From Pseudomonas taiwanensis (GTDB lineage Bacteria > Pseudomonadota > Gammaproteobacteria > Pseudomonadales > Pseudomonadaceae): a stretch of DNA of 64,000 nt. Where the stretch lies: NCBI RefSeq assembly GCF_013393345.1, contig NZ_QJRF01000073.1:26127-90126 (forward strand). Direction: 5' to 3'. Position numbers and translations under genes: made by a program. Shown piece after piece: positions 8,939 to 21,700 of the stretch. Each line of letters begins with the position of its first letter. Position 1 is the stretch's first letter. The notes beneath the pieces were generated by a model. That model saw only the letters and a program-made list of their open reading frames with translations. It made no database searches and was not told the origin of the DNA.

Positions 8939-10624
8939 CTAGCTCGACGCGAACACGATGATCGGCCCGCACACCGCCAGCAACACGTTGGAGATGGCGT
9001 AGCAGACGGTGAAACCAATGACCGGCGTATTACTGCCCGACTGTTCGATGATCTTGTTCATCGACGCCGCTTCGGTCTGGGCGCCAGCCAGGGCGCCGAA
9101 GAGGATCATCGGATGCAGGCGCAGCACGTAGCGTCCGAAGTAAAGCGCCACCAGCGGCGGCAACAACGTCACCACAACGCCCGAAATCAACAGCGCGAGT
9201 CCCTGCTCCTGCATCGCCGCTATCGCCGCCGGTCCGGCCAGCAACCCCACCACCGCGCCAAATGCGGTCAGACCGAACTCGGAGAAGGCCCATTGCGCGG
9301 CCGGCGGCAAGGCGCCGATCTCGGGATGGCGGGAGTTGTACCAGCCGATCAGGAGTGCAACCAGCAGCACCCCGCCACCGACGCCCAACTCGATGGGAAT
9401 CATGCCGACATGGGTCGAAAGCATACCCAGCAAGGCGCCCGCCACCATGCCCAGGCTGTGTACCGCGATATCCGACTTGTAGCTGCGTTCGCGCATCCGC
9501 CCCAGTTGCGCGGCCAGCGCCTCGACACTGGTGGTGCGTCCGGTGAGGGAAATGACGTCGCCTCGCCGCAGCACGGTGTTGGGCAGCAGCGGCAGTTCCA
9601 GCCCCTGACGGGTGATGGTGTTGATGAAGCAGCCCATTCGCTCCGCGCCCAGCAGGCGCGTCTTGATTTCGTGCAGGGTCTTGCCGGCCAGCTCGCCGGA
9701 GGTCAGCACGATATCCGCCGAGCGAGTCGGAAAGGACAACGCCTGGGCGTGATCCACTTCGGGCCCCACCCATTCGGCGAGCCGGCCCACCGCTTCCCGC
9801 AGCGCATAGATTCCGGCGATGTCCCCAGGCTGGATCACCAGGCCAGGATCGCGTTCGAGGACCTGCTCGCCGCGCACCACGCGCTCGACGCTCATGGTCG
9901 GGTGCAACTTCTCGATGTCAGCGATGGTGCTACCCGCCACGCCGCCTTGCGCAACCCGGTGCGCCCGTACCACGATGCGCGTGTAAGGGATGCTGATGAT
10001 TTCTTCGTTGCTGGCGATGCCCAGTTCCAGCTCCAGTTCCCGCGCCGAAGTGCGCATGTCCACGCCCAGCAGCCGGGGCGCGATGCTGCCGACGAAGACG
10101 ATCAGCCCAATGGTGCCGAACAGGTAGGTGATGGCATAGGCGATGGCCATGTGGCTGTTGAGCTGGGCCTTGGCCGCGTCGTCCAGGGGCAGCTGGGCAA
10201 TGGCGCTGCTGGCGGTACCCATGATGGCGGTGTCCGTCAGCGCGCCGGCTCCGAGGCCAGCCGTAAACCCGGCGTCGAAGTGGTAAACCGAATTCATCAG
10301 CAGGATGGCGCCCAGGGCTGTGGCGCAGAGCACCACCGAGAACAGCACCAGTTTGAGGGTGCCGCGGTTGAGGCTGCCGAAGAACTCCGGCCCGCTTTTG
10401 AAACCCACGGCATAGATGAACAGCACGAAGAACACCGACTTCAGCTCGTGGGGCACCTCCAGGCCGATCTGGCCGATGACCAGCCCCATCAGCAAGGCGC
10501 CGGCCACCGAGCCCAGGTGGAAGCTGCCCAGCTTTATTCGGCCGACCAGCACGCCCAGCGCAATCGCCAGGAAAACAGCTATTTCCGGGTTCGAACGCAG
10601 CGCAGCGATGACGAAATCGATCAT
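8939..10624 (-). CDS. AspT/YidE-family transporter (aspartate:alanine exchanger type)
   Basis: A protein of about 561 residues with the AspT/YidE/YbjL layout. An N-terminal membrane block (about residues 1-175) carries GAGALTDTAIMGTASSAI. A hydrophilic centre (about 185-370) has two TrkA-C/RCK-like modules (VVRGEQVLERDPGLVIQPGD and LLPNTVLRRGDVISLTG). A second membrane block follows with GALAGAQTEAASMNKIIEQ, the internal duplicate of the first signature. The ATG at 10624 is preferred over an upstream in-frame start because it has GGAAGGGA upstream and overlaps the stop of the mscS-type gene by 4 bp (ATGA). Members exchange amino acids or dicarboxylates; the substrate here is unproven. Confidence 0.88.
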   Translation of the reverse strand: MIDFVIAALRSNPEIAVFLAIALGVLVGRIKLGSFHLGSVAGALLMGLVIGQIGLEVPHELKSVFFVLFIYAVGFKSGPEFFGSLNRGTLKLVLFSVVLCATALGAILLMNSVYHFDAGFTAGLGAGALTDTAIMGTASSAIAQLPLDDAAKAQLNSHMAIAYAITYLFGTIGLIVFVGSIAPRLLGVDMRTSARELELELGIASNEEIISIPYTRIVVRAHRVAQGGVAGSTIADIEKLHPTMSVERVVRGEQVLERDPGLVIQPGDIAGIYALREAVGRLAEWVGPEVDHAQALSFPTRSADIVLTSGELAGKTLHEIKTRLLGAERMGCFINTITRQGLELPLLPNTVLRRGDVISLTGRTTSVEALAAQLGRMRERSYKSDIAVHSLGMVAGALLGMLSTHVGMIPIELGVGGGVLLVALLIGWYNSRHPEIGALPPAAQWAFSEFGLTAFGAVVGLLAGPAAIAAMQEQGLALLISGVVVTLLPPLVALYFGRYVLRLHPMILFGALAGAQTEAASMNKIIEQSGSNTPVIGFTVCYAISNVLLAVCGPIIVFASS

Positions 10625-12252
10625 CGCCCGTTCCCTTCCTGATCCGTTTCCTTGGCTGGAGCTGGGTACCAGCGCTCTTTCGGCACCCATTTTTCCTGCG
10701 CGGGGTCGCCCAGGTAGTGCGGCGACATGATTTGCACGCCGTACTCGTTGAACACGTCCTGGATATTGGCGTGAAGCATGGTCAGCAGCTCGGCGCGCGG
10801 ACGCGGCTCACTGGGCACGGCCTGGGCCACCAGCCGGTACTCGGGGTAAAAATCCGACAACGCCGTCTGGAACACCTGCGGCAGCGGCTTCTGGAGGATG
10901 CCGGGCGTGCGCCGCGCAGCTTCCAGCAGCATGGCCTCTACCTGGCGCCAGGCTGTGTCGTAGCCGATGGTCACGGTGGTATCCACCACGTAGCCCTGGC
11001 CCTGCACGACGCGGGAGTAGTTGCGGGTTACCGAGCCGGTGATCATCGAGTTGGGAATGGTCAGCACCTCGCCGAGGCCGGTGCGGATGCTGGTGGTGAA
11101 CATCCCCAGTTCGGTGACGGTGCCCTCGTTGTCGCCGATGCGCACGTACTCGCCGGGGCGCAGGGTGCGGGTGTAGGTGAGGATCAGCCCCGCCGCCGCC
11201 TGCCCCACTACGCTGGAGGCGCCCAGGGAGATCATCAGGCCGATCAGTACCGACAACCCCTTGAATGCCTCGGTCCCGGCCCCAGGCAGGTAGGGATAGG
11301 CCATGGCCAGGGCGAACAGCCAGATGGCCAGCGAAGTCAGGCGCGTAGTGGGTTGCAGTGTCTCGTGGTTGAGCCAGCTGATAGTGCTGGGTCGGGAAAG
11401 GCGCTCCAGCAGCCGCTTGCTGAAGGCGCTGATGCCCCGTGCGATGAAGAAGATCAGCAGCGCGATGACCAGTCCCGGGATGGCGCTGACGATGGCATCC
11501 AGCATGTAGCGCACCAGATCCACCAGGTAATGGTTCAGGCTTTCGCCCCAGGGCCGGGTATAGGGGAATCGTTGCAGCACGAAGCTCAGCCATTCATAGG
11601 TGAGCAGCAGGACCACTGACCAATACACCAGTGCCAACAGGCGCCGGACCACGGGAAACAGGTTGCTGGAATCCACCAGCTGCGTCTCACCGATCCTCAG
11701 TGCACTCGTGTGCCGGCGCATGCGCTTGGGTAGCCAGGACAAGGCCCTGCGGTGCGTCCAGCCGAGCAACCTCAGCAACGCGATATAGAGCAGCGTGGCC
11801 GCCGCCGAGTACCCGCCTGCCGTCAGCAGGAAGCGCAGGCTGCGGGCCTCCGCGGACTCCGCGACCACCTGGCGCAACTTTTGCGCCGCCACTTCGGCGT
11901 CCTGGCGCACCGAGGTTTCACCGGCATCCAGGTCGTTTGGCGAGACGATGAAGGCGCGCCGGTCGCCCAGCAGGACCATGTAGCTTTCCTGGATGGTGTC
12001 CAGCCTGACGTCGGTTTCCTCTGTGCCATCGAGCATCTCGCGGATGACCGCACCGGCACGGCTGGCGCGGGCGGCGGGCGATTCACCCAGGAGCGTGGCG
12101 CGAAACACGAAGATGCTGCGGTTGGCGATCTTCAGTTCGGCGGGTTCCGCGACTGTGGTCGCCGCTTCCTCGGCAGCGTGTGCGATGACGGAAAGCGCCA
12201 TCGAGAGAATCCAGAAGATCGTGGCTCCCCACCAACTGATCCTTTTGTCCAT
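10621..12252 (-). CDS. MscS-family mechanosensitive channel
   Basis: A 543-residue protein with a signal peptide (ending AHAAEEA), a periplasmic N-terminal region of about 120 residues, several transmembrane helices (about 140-165, 200-225, 250-275, 305-325), and then the MscS pore helix and beta domain. The pore part is GLMISLGASSVVGQAAAGLI, followed by LRPGEYVRIGDNEGTVTELGM and ITIPNS-like TIPNSMITG, all diagnostic of MscS. It would gate on membrane tension during hypo-osmotic shock. Cotranscription with the AspT-like transporter is implied by the 4-bp overlap, so release and exchange of solutes may be linked. Confidence 0.9.
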   Translation of the reverse strand: MDKRISWWGATIFWILSMALSVIAHAAEEAATTVAEPAELKIANRSIFVFRATLLGESPAARASRAGAVIREMLDGTEETDVRLDTIQESYMVLLGDRRAFIVSPNDLDAGETSVRQDAEVAAQKLRQVVAESAEARSLRFLLTAGGYSAAATLLYIALLRLLGWTHRRALSWLPKRMRRHTSALRIGETQLVDSSNLFPVVRRLLALVYWSVVLLLTYEWLSFVLQRFPYTRPWGESLNHYLVDLVRYMLDAIVSAIPGLVIALLIFFIARGISAFSKRLLERLSRPSTISWLNHETLQPTTRLTSLAIWLFALAMAYPYLPGAGTEAFKGLSVLIGLMISLGASSVVGQAAAGLILTYTRTLRPGEYVRIGDNEGTVTELGMFTTSIRTGLGEVLTIPNSMITGSVTRNYSRVVQGQGYVVDTTVTIGYDTAWRQVEAMLLEAARRTPGILQKPLPQVFQTALSDFYPEYRLVAQAVPSEPRPRAELLTMLHANIQDVFNEYGVQIMSPHYLGDPAQEKWVPKERWYPAPAKETDQEGNGR

Positions 12253-12789
12253 GTAGCACTCCAGCCAGTTCTCGTTGTCCGCCAGGCTCCCCCGATTACA
12301 GGCCTGGCGAGTTGCAGCCTAGTTCGGGAAACCGGGTGCTGCGCGCTCCCACGTTCGAAGAACAAGACCCTGCCGGGATCGTAAGTTGGGGATTCATCCG
12401 CGTAAGCGACCGACGCAGACAATGGCCAACCCCGTCACGGATTGGCCTCTAAAGTGGCGCGCCAGCTGGATTTTCTTCGCTGCATGACGGACAGATGGAC
12501 TGGCGTTTCGGCGAATTTTGTGTAGGCTCACGTGAGAAATTTCTGACAGAAAACGGACTTCTGCTCAGCAAACCGGATTTAAGGACTGGACTCGGCCGCA
12601 AACGAAAATTCCCGCCTCCGCTTCGACAGGTCCATTAAATGACCCGGGCACAGCCGGATTTCTTGCGCCGCAGCATCCAGTAGAGATTGCATCAGCACCC
12701 TGCGCCATCACGGGCACGGGGTGTTTTCGCGGTACTGAATCTCAAACGTTACAGGCCTGCCCTTGCGCGACAGGTCTCTTGGTGAACAT
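12253..12789. other. 537-bp intergenic region upstream of the giant surface protein
   Basis: No credible gene. It separates the divergent mscS-type gene from the giant adhesin gene and must hold both promoters. The most striking elements are two adjacent dyads at 12527-12536 and 12540-12552, listed separately. GC content drops around 12505-12600. No clear -35/-10 pair could be assigned. Confidence 0.6.
12527..12552. promoter_or_regulatory. Two adjacent perfect dyads, possible operators for the adhesin operon
   Basis: CTCACGTGAG at 12527-12536 is a perfect 10-bp palindrome. It is followed after 3 bp by TTTCTG-A-CAGAAA (12540-12552), a perfect 6+1+6 inverted repeat. They lie about 240-260 bp upstream of the giant gene, in a locally AT-richer stretch. 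The regulator is unknown. Confidence 0.35.
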
Positions 12790-15700
12790 ATGGATATTGA
12801 TACCAAGCCCGGCACCCCCGTGCCGCCCGCATTCAGACCCCAGCGCCGTGCCCTGGCCCTGGAACCACGCATCCTGTTCGACGGTGCCGCCGCTACAGCC
12901 GCGGACCAGCAGCACCAGGACACGGGTGACGCCGGGAAACCCGCCGCCACTGATCACGCCACGCCCACCGACGCCCGCAGCGAGCCCGGCCAGCAGCCCT
13001 CCGCCAGCCGTCACCTATTGGTGTTGGACAGCCGCATCGACGGCCGTGAGAAACTGACCGCGCAACTGCCCGGCAATGTCGAAGTACTGGTCGTGGAAGC
13101 CAACCAGGATGGTCTGGCCGCCATCTCCACCGCACTGGCCCAGCTCGGCCAGGTGGATTCCATCCAGATCCTTTCCCATGGCGCCGCCGGCGAGTTCACC
13201 CTCGGCAAGACTACCCTGAGCGCCGACAACATCGGCCAGTTCGCCCAGCCCCTCAGCCAGTGGAGCCAGTCGCTCAGCGAAGGCGCCGATATCCAGCTCT
13301 ACGGCTGCAAGGTTGGCGAAGGCAGCGCCGGGCGTACCCTGGTCAACGAACTGGCGCGCTGGACCGGCGCCGACGTCGCCGCTTCCAGTGATGACACCGG
13401 CAGCGCTCGCGCAGGCGGCGACTGGGACCTCGAAGTCACCAGCGGCGAAATCGACAAGCCCATCGCCCTGGCTGCCGCAGCCACCGCCGACTACGACCGG
13501 CTGCTGGCGGCCGGGCCGACCACTACCCTCTCCGGCGGCGCCGATGTACTGCTGGGAAACACCTTCAACTTCGACGTTACCTTCACCAATATCACCGCCG
13601 ATACCGGCTATGCGCCCTTCCTCGACCTGTTCTTCCCCGCGACAGGCAAGGACGGTGCAGGCGCAGAGATCGACGACGGCATCACCTTCGTCACGGCCAG
13701 CTACCTCGGGCAGAACCTCACCACCCATGTCCTGACCTTCGACGCCAACGGCCAAGCCAGCCACCCGCTGGCAGTGGGAACCGACGGCAAGCCGGTGATC
13801 ATCAATGCGGCCGATTTCGGCATGCGCGCCGGCGACCAGATGGTAGTGGTCGAACTGCCGTTTGCCAGCGTCGCCCAGGGCCAGCCACCCATCACCGTGC
13901 AAGTGACGGCTGCGTTGAGCGACCTGGCGGATACCGATTTCTCCTTCTCCGGATCGACGCCGGACCTGACCATCCGTGCGCGTAGCGGCTTCCAATACGG
14001 CAACGACTCCCTGAACAACCCGGCGACCGACCCCAGCATCCTGGAGCCGTCCGCCAACGCCGACAGCTACGTGGTGCACCCGACGGTGATCACCTTCGAC
14101 CAGATCATCACCACCCCTGAAGGCGAAACCGCGACCGGCCCCAACTATGGTCGTTCTCTGGACGTCACCATCACCCCGGCCGACGCCCAGACCCTGACCG
14201 ATGTGGTACTGACCCAGCCGGTGCCGAACAACGTCATCGTGACCGCCATTACACCCGGTGGTGGCGGCATCATTACCTCGATCACTTTCCACAACGGCAG
14301 CACGGTTACCGATCCGACGTTCATCCAGCGCATCCTGGCGCAGAACAGCGACGGCGACCTCAGCAACGACCTGTACATCAGCGAGTTCACCGTCCGCTAT
14401 CCGACCTTGAACGCGCCGACCACCACCAGCGTGCAGTTCTTCGTCCCGGACGACGACGCCAATGGCGTGCCCGTGCTCAATGCCGCCACCGGTGATGACG
14501 TCACCATCACCTTCGACGGACCGACTGCGGCCGGCAACTGGGTCCCTCTCGACCCTCGCGACGCCACCAATGGCCAGATCGCCTTCGACGGAACCGGCGA
14601 CGACGTCAGCTTCGTCGCCAAGTCCATCACCCTGCAGAAGCAGGTCAGCGTGCGTACCGATATCGGCAGCACCGGCCTCAGCCCGGGGGATGTCCTGGAC
14701 TACCGATTGAACATCGCCCTCTCCGACTATTTCGCCTTCGGCAGGACCTTTCTCGGTGTCGGTCAATTTGCGGTCTTCGACCGCCTCGGCGACGGGCAGA
14801 CCCTGATCCCCGGTACCGCCACCCTGACCATTAGTCAGAACGGTATTACCCAGACCGTCGCCCTCATTTCTCAAACCATCGTCAACGCCGATGGCAGTAC
14901 GTCCATCATCTTCAATATCGGCGGCTCCCTGGCCAATGCGTTCGGTCTCCGCCAGTGGCTCAACGGTGACCTGGCGTTCGATAACCTGCTGCAAGGCGCC
15001 ACCCTCGCAGTGCTCGCCTATCAGGCACGGGTTGCCCAGAGTTACACCCCGCCGGCGGGCGCGCCCCACAGCGAAATCAACGAAGGCGACTCCTTCGGCA
15101 ACAACGCCACCGTGACCGCCACCGTCCTGTTCGACCCGAACAACCTCAGCGGCTTCGACGAGAGCGACATCTCCAACACCGTCAGCACCATCCCCACCAG
15201 CCAGGTGAATATCGACCTGGCCGATCTCAACGGCGGTGGTGCCCCGGCGCCGGGCACCGAGCTGCGCCCCGGCGACTCGGTCACCTTCCGCCTCAGCTAC
15301 GACCTGGTCACCGGTGACTACGAGAACTTCAAGCTCACCGCCTACCTGCCGCTGCCGCTGTTCGACCTGACCGGTATCGACCCCAACACCATCTGGCGCC
15401 TGGCCACCGGCAATACCAACCCCAACAGCCCCACGTCGGTCACCATCGGCCCCGGCAACTCACTGGTGTTCACCTTCGCCGACTATGTGAACCCGGGCAT
15501 CAATGGCAGCCGGATCGCCATCGACTTCACCCTCACCGTCAGCGACCAGCCGTTCGCTGACCAGCGCGCCTTCAACGTACTGGGCGAATCCAGCCAGACC
15601 CGTACCCTGGACAAGAGCGTCCTGCTCACCACCGACGACGTGACACTGATCGCCTCGGTGGCAGAACCCGTGCTCAGCATGAGCCACGGCGTGGTCTCCA

Positions 15701-18700
15701 CCAGCCATGGCACGGTGACCGGTACCACCGGCACCTGGAATGCGCCGGGGACCGCCGGCGTCCCCTTCAGCGGCAGCATCACCGACATCCTCGCGGTCAA
15801 CGGCAACGTCACCGGCATCGACGCCAGCGACCGCCTGCGTCTGGCCACCGCCATCGAGAACCGTGGCGGCGGCAACGCTTATGACGTCAGCACTCGCATC
15901 ACCCTTCCGCCGGGCCTGTCCTTCGTCGGCGGCAACCTGTCCAGCGCCAACCTGCTGATCTATCGCGGAGACGGCACGCAGCTGGTGGCCGGCACCCACT
16001 TCACCGTGGACAACGCCACCAACACCATCACCTTCATCGATGGTCCCGGCGTCGGCGCCCTGCTGGCCGGCCGGCCGGGTACGGCTGCCGACAACAGCGG
16101 CGCCAACCTGGTGGTGATCACCTACGACGTGCAGGTAGCGGCGGCCATCGGCGCCAGCGCCACCCTGCAGACCACCGCCGAGCTGACCCACTACGCCAGC
16201 GCCGAGGGCGGGCAGAACTTCGTCCCCGTTCCGCTTTCCGACCTTGCCAATCAGCAGGTCGCCGCACCGGTGATCAGCAAGGGCTTCGCCGGCGGCAGCC
16301 TGGACAATGGCGACTCCAGCGCCGCTCACACCACCGGGGCGAACCTGGTGGTCGGCGAAAGCATGCTTTACGACATCGTCATCACGCTGCCGGAAGGCTC
16401 GACCCAGAACCTGCGCATTGACGACCTGATCCCGCCCGGCCTGCGCCTGGACACCGCCTTCAATGGCAACCTGGGCTATCAACTGATCACCACCGCTGGT
16501 GGCGCGTTGTCGGCCAACTTCGTCGGCGCCGTCACCATCGGCAGCCTCACCGCCCCCAGCGGCACCCTGGGTGCCGACGGCGCCGATGCGCGCTTCACCT
16601 TCACCGCGTCCAGCGCAGCCGGCGACAACAACGTCGGCAACAACAGCTTCGTGATCCGCGTGCGCCTGGTGGCCAGCAACGTGATCGGCAACCAGGCCGG
16701 TGGCGTGCGGCAGAACGACGCCCGCCTGAGTTACAGCGACCCCGATGGCGACACGCCCAACGGCACCGCCCCGTTGAACCGCGACGTGAACCTCACCGGT
16801 ACCAAGCCGGCGATCACCATCCAGGAACCTACCCTGCAGCTCACCCAGCAGCTGATCACCAACCCGGGCCTGGGCTTCGACGAAGGCGACCGCGTCGACT
16901 TCAGTATCACCATCGCCAACGGCAACGGCGGCAGTGACTTCGATGCCTTCGACATCGCCTTCTCCAGCCAGCTGCCCACCGAGATGGACCAGCTCGCCCT
17001 GGTCAGCGTGACCTACACCGTAGGCGGGGTCAGTACCGATATCAGCGGCAGCTTCGTCCTCGACCCGAACGGTCGGTTCCTGATCAACACCGGCAACGTC
17101 GACATTGCCAAGGGCGGCACCATCGTCATCCGCGTGACTGGCGTGGTGAACGCCACGGGCGCGTCCGTGGCCCGCTTCGACAACCTGGCGGACGTGCGCT
17201 GGACCAGCCTGAATGGCACCAACATCAATGGCGCTGCCGACCCGGCCGGCGAGCGCACCGGCCAGGATGGCCTGATCAACACCGGCGCGCTCAACGACTA
17301 CCAGCGCACCAGCGTCCTGATCATCCCGGTGGCGCAAGGCATCCGCTTCTCCCGCGTCGGCGGCCTTGGCGATACCGCTGCGCCCAATCCAACCGGTGCG
17401 GCACTCGAAACCGTGAGCATCGGCGAGATCATCCGCTATCGCGCGACCGTGCTGGTACCCGAGGGCAGCAACCCCAACTACCAGTTGATCATCACCCTCG
17501 ACGACGGGCTGACGGTGGACGACCTCAGCACCATGCGCATCGGCTTCATTTCCGATGGCGGCCTGGTCACCAGCCTGGGCGACCTGATCATTGGCGGCAC
17601 CCTGCAGATCATTGGCAACGAGAACAGCCCGGAAGCCCAGTTCATCACCCCGGACCTGACCGGCGCGGCCCCCACCGGTGTGATCAACCCCATTTACGTA
17701 GTGCTCACCACCGACGGCAACGGCAGGCAGGTGGTAACCCTCAACCTCGGCAACCTCACCAACGGCCCCTTCGGCACCGGGAACGACGGCAACGATGACG
17801 ACCTCGAAGGCGTGGTCTTCGAGTTCAACGCCCGCGTGGACAACAGCCTCGGCAACCAGTCCGCCACCCAGCTCGGCGTCTTCGTCCAGGACCGCGTCAA
17901 CGGCAACTTCCGCGCCACCAGCGATACCCTGTTCGAGCGCATCGTCGAGCCTGGCTTCGCCGGCCTGAACAAGACTGTCACCGACTTCAACGCGAACCCC
18001 GGTGGCACCCTCGGGACCGCCACCGTCACGGTCGGATTCACCGCCAACGGCGGTCTGCCAGCCTATGACGTGCACCTGACCGACGGCTTCCCCACCGGTA
18101 GTAATTACACCCTGCTCAGCATCACCATCGGCGCCAACACCTACGGCCCGGGCAACCTGCCGGCCGGCGTCAGCTTCAGCGCCACGGGCGGCGTGACCGT
18201 GGATATCGCGCGGATCGACCCGGGCACCAGCGTCAGCGTGGTGTACAGCGTCCAGGTACCGAATAGCGCGACCATCGCCAGCACCGATGCCACCCTGAGC
18301 TGGAGCAGCCTGCCGGAATCCTTCACCAGTTGGGGCGGCACAGCAGTGGGCCCCGACAGCACGGCCACGGGCGAGCGCACCGGCGTCGATGGCCCCGGCG
18401 CCACCCTGAACAACTACGTGCTGCGCGAAGGTGCCGGGCTCGGGATCATCAGCGGCACCCTGTGGAACGACACGGGCACCGCCGCCACCGCGCCGAACGA
18501 CGCCACGCCCGACCCTGATCCGGTTCCCGGCACACCCGCCTACGAACTGGCCATCGCCAACCAGGCCATCAACCTGATCTGGGCCGGTAATGACGGTGTG
18601 TTCGGGAGTGGCGACGACAAGACCTTCACCACGACCACCAACGCCAATGGCCGCTTCTCCTTCGGGGTGCTACCCAGCGGCCTGTTCCGCATCGACGCGC

Positions 18701-21700
18701 CGACCACGGTGAACAGCATTGCCCAGTTCGGCGAATTGCGGATTCGCATCGATACCGATGGCAGTACCCTCGGCCAGGTTCAGGTGACCCTGGGCGAAGG
18801 CGTGGCGCAACAAGCCAACTCCGGCTATGTCGAACTCAACGATGCCCCGGTGAACACCCTCCCCGGCTTCCAGCCGGGACTCGAAGACACGCCCCTGGCG
18901 ATTCCCGGCATCAGTGTCAGCGACGTCGATGCCGAGCGTGACCCGGTCGTCGCCAGCCGCGCCATCCAGGTCAACCTCAACGTACTTCGCGGCACCTTGT
19001 CCCTCACCGGTCCGACCACCGGCGTGACGGTTACTGGCGCCGGTACCGCGAACATGGTGCTGGTGGGTCGGATCGCCGACATCAACGCCGCCCTCGCAGG
19101 CCTCAGCTACCTGGGCAACCTCAACTTCAACGGCGTCGATTTCCTCCAGGTCGTGAGCAACGACCTGGGCAACTACGGCGACTTCAACGGCAACGGCATT
19201 CCCGGCGAACTGGCGGATGCACGCACCGACGACGACTTCCTGGTGATCCGCCTCGACCCGGTGAACGACGCCCCCATTGCGGTTAACGACAACGCCACGG
19301 CGGTGGAAGCCGGCGGTACGTTCAACCGCCTGCCGGGTGTCGACCCGCGTGACAACCTGCTGGAAAACGATACCGATGTCGATATCGCCACCAATGGCGA
19401 CCAGATCCGCGTCGTTTCGGTCACCTCGCCACTCGGCGTACCGGTCTCGGTTCCCCTGCTCGGCTCGGTGGAAGTCCTGGGCCGCTACGGCAAACTGGTG
19501 GTCCAGTCCAATGGTGCCTACCAGTACATCGTCGACAACGCCAATCCCGAGGTACAGGCGCTGCGCCAGGCGGGCGACCAGTTGAACGAGACCTTCAGCT
19601 ACGTAATCTCGGACATCGGCCTGGGCGGGCCGCCGCTGCAGTCCTCGGCCACGCTCTCGGTGGTCATTCAGGGTGCCAACGACACCCCGGTGGGCGTCAA
19701 TGACGAGGGCACCGCCATCGAGAAAGGCGGCGTCAACAACACCGACGTCGGTAACCCCGGCGACACCCCGCCAACCGGCTTCCCGGTGCCCGGTGCCAAC
19801 GCCACCGGCAATGTGCTGGACAACGACCTGGATGTAGACGGCGGCGAGATCCCGGCGGACCCGATCGACTACGGCGAAACCAAGAGGGTCAGCGGCGCGC
19901 GCGCCCTGCGTGAGCTCGCACCAGGCCTGCTGTTCATCGTTCCTGCCGGCGGCAGCGTGAACGTCATCGGCACCTACGGCACGCTGAACATCGCCTCCGA
20001 TGGCACCTATACCTATGTGCTCAACGAAAACGCCACCGCCGTGCAGCGGCTGGGGCCGAACGACACGCTGACCGAGTTCTTCAGCTACCAGGTCACCGAT
20101 ACGGCAGGCTTGAACGACCTGGCCGAGCTGCGCATCACCATACGCGGCAACTACGACAACCCCCTGGCCAGCGATGACCGGGCCGTCGCCCAGGCCGGCT
20201 CCGGTCCCACCGCCATCGGTGAAAGCAATCCCAGCGGCAACGTCATCCGCTTCCCCAGCCGCCCCGGACCGGTCACCCAGCCTGGCGGCAATGGCGTGGA
20301 CAACGACGTCGATGCGGCCGACCGACCCAATACCCTGCTCAGGGTCAATGGCGTGCGCTCGGGCCTGGAAACGGCGGGCGGTGTCCTGATCGGGGTAGCT
20401 ACCGGGTCTACCAGTACCACTGGTGCCACCCTGCTGCTGGGCAACTTCGGCCTGCTGCGCATCGGCGCCGACGGTTCCTTCACCTATGACGTGGACAGCG
20501 CCAACCCGACGGTGCAGGCCCTGCAGGCCGGCCAGACCCTGACCGAGACCTTCACCTACCAGATCATCGATACCAACGGCTTCACCGACCTGGCGCAACT
20601 GGTGATCACTGTCCGTGGGGTCAACGACCCGCCCATTGCCCAGGACCACTTCAACATCGCCGTCGAACGCGGTGGCGTCGCCAACGGCCAAGCGGGCCTC
20701 GACCCCACGGGCGACGCCCTGCTGTTCGATGTCGATCCGGACGGCGATCCGATCAGCGTGATCTCCGTCAGCAATGACGAACTGGGCACCACGGGCACCA
20801 TCGGCCAGGCCTTCGACGGCCAGTACGGCACCCTGACGCTGAATGCCGACGGCACCTACAGCTACGTCCTGGACAACGACAACCCCGAAGTGCAGGCCCT
20901 GCGCCTGCTCTCGGACTTCCTCATCGAGCGCTTCACCTATGCCATTTCCGATGGCGTGGAAGCGCCCCAGTCCGCGCAGCTGGTGATCCTCATCCTCGGC
21001 CGCAACGACAACCCGGTGGCGACCGATGACACCGCCACGGCTGTCGAAGCCGGTGGTGTGAACAACGGCAGCGCCGGGGTCGACCCGATTGGCAACGTGC
21101 TGGACAACGACACCGATGTCGATGGCGGCGCCCTCGATGCCATCGATTACGGCGAAACCAAGGTGGTGGGATCGGTGCGTACCGGTGCCGTGGAAGGTGC
21201 GGGTACAACGGGCACCCTCGGCAGCGAACTGCGTGGCCAATATGGCTGGCTGACCCTGAACGCCGACGGCAGCTACAGCTACCGCCTGGACAACAGCCTG
21301 GCGGCGGTACAGGCCCTGCGGGCCGGCAATACGCTGCTCGAGACCTTCAACTACAGCGTCGTCGACACCGCCGGAGCCACCGACATCGCACTGCTGAGCA
21401 TCACCATCGAAGGTGCCAACGATGCGCCGGTCGCCAACAATGACAGCGCCATCGCCGTCGAAGCCGGTGGCCTTGACAACAATCTGGATGGGGTCGACCC
21501 GACCGGCAATGTCCTGGCCAACGACACCGACGTCGACCTCAATGGCGAGACGCTCACCGTGGTCGGTGTACGCCACGGCGCCGATATCGGCACCGTCGGC
21601 AGCGCATTGCTCGGCGATTACGGCACCCTGACCTTGAATGCCGACGGCAGCTACACCTACCTCGTCGATAACGACGATCCCCGTGTGGAAGCCCTGCGCA

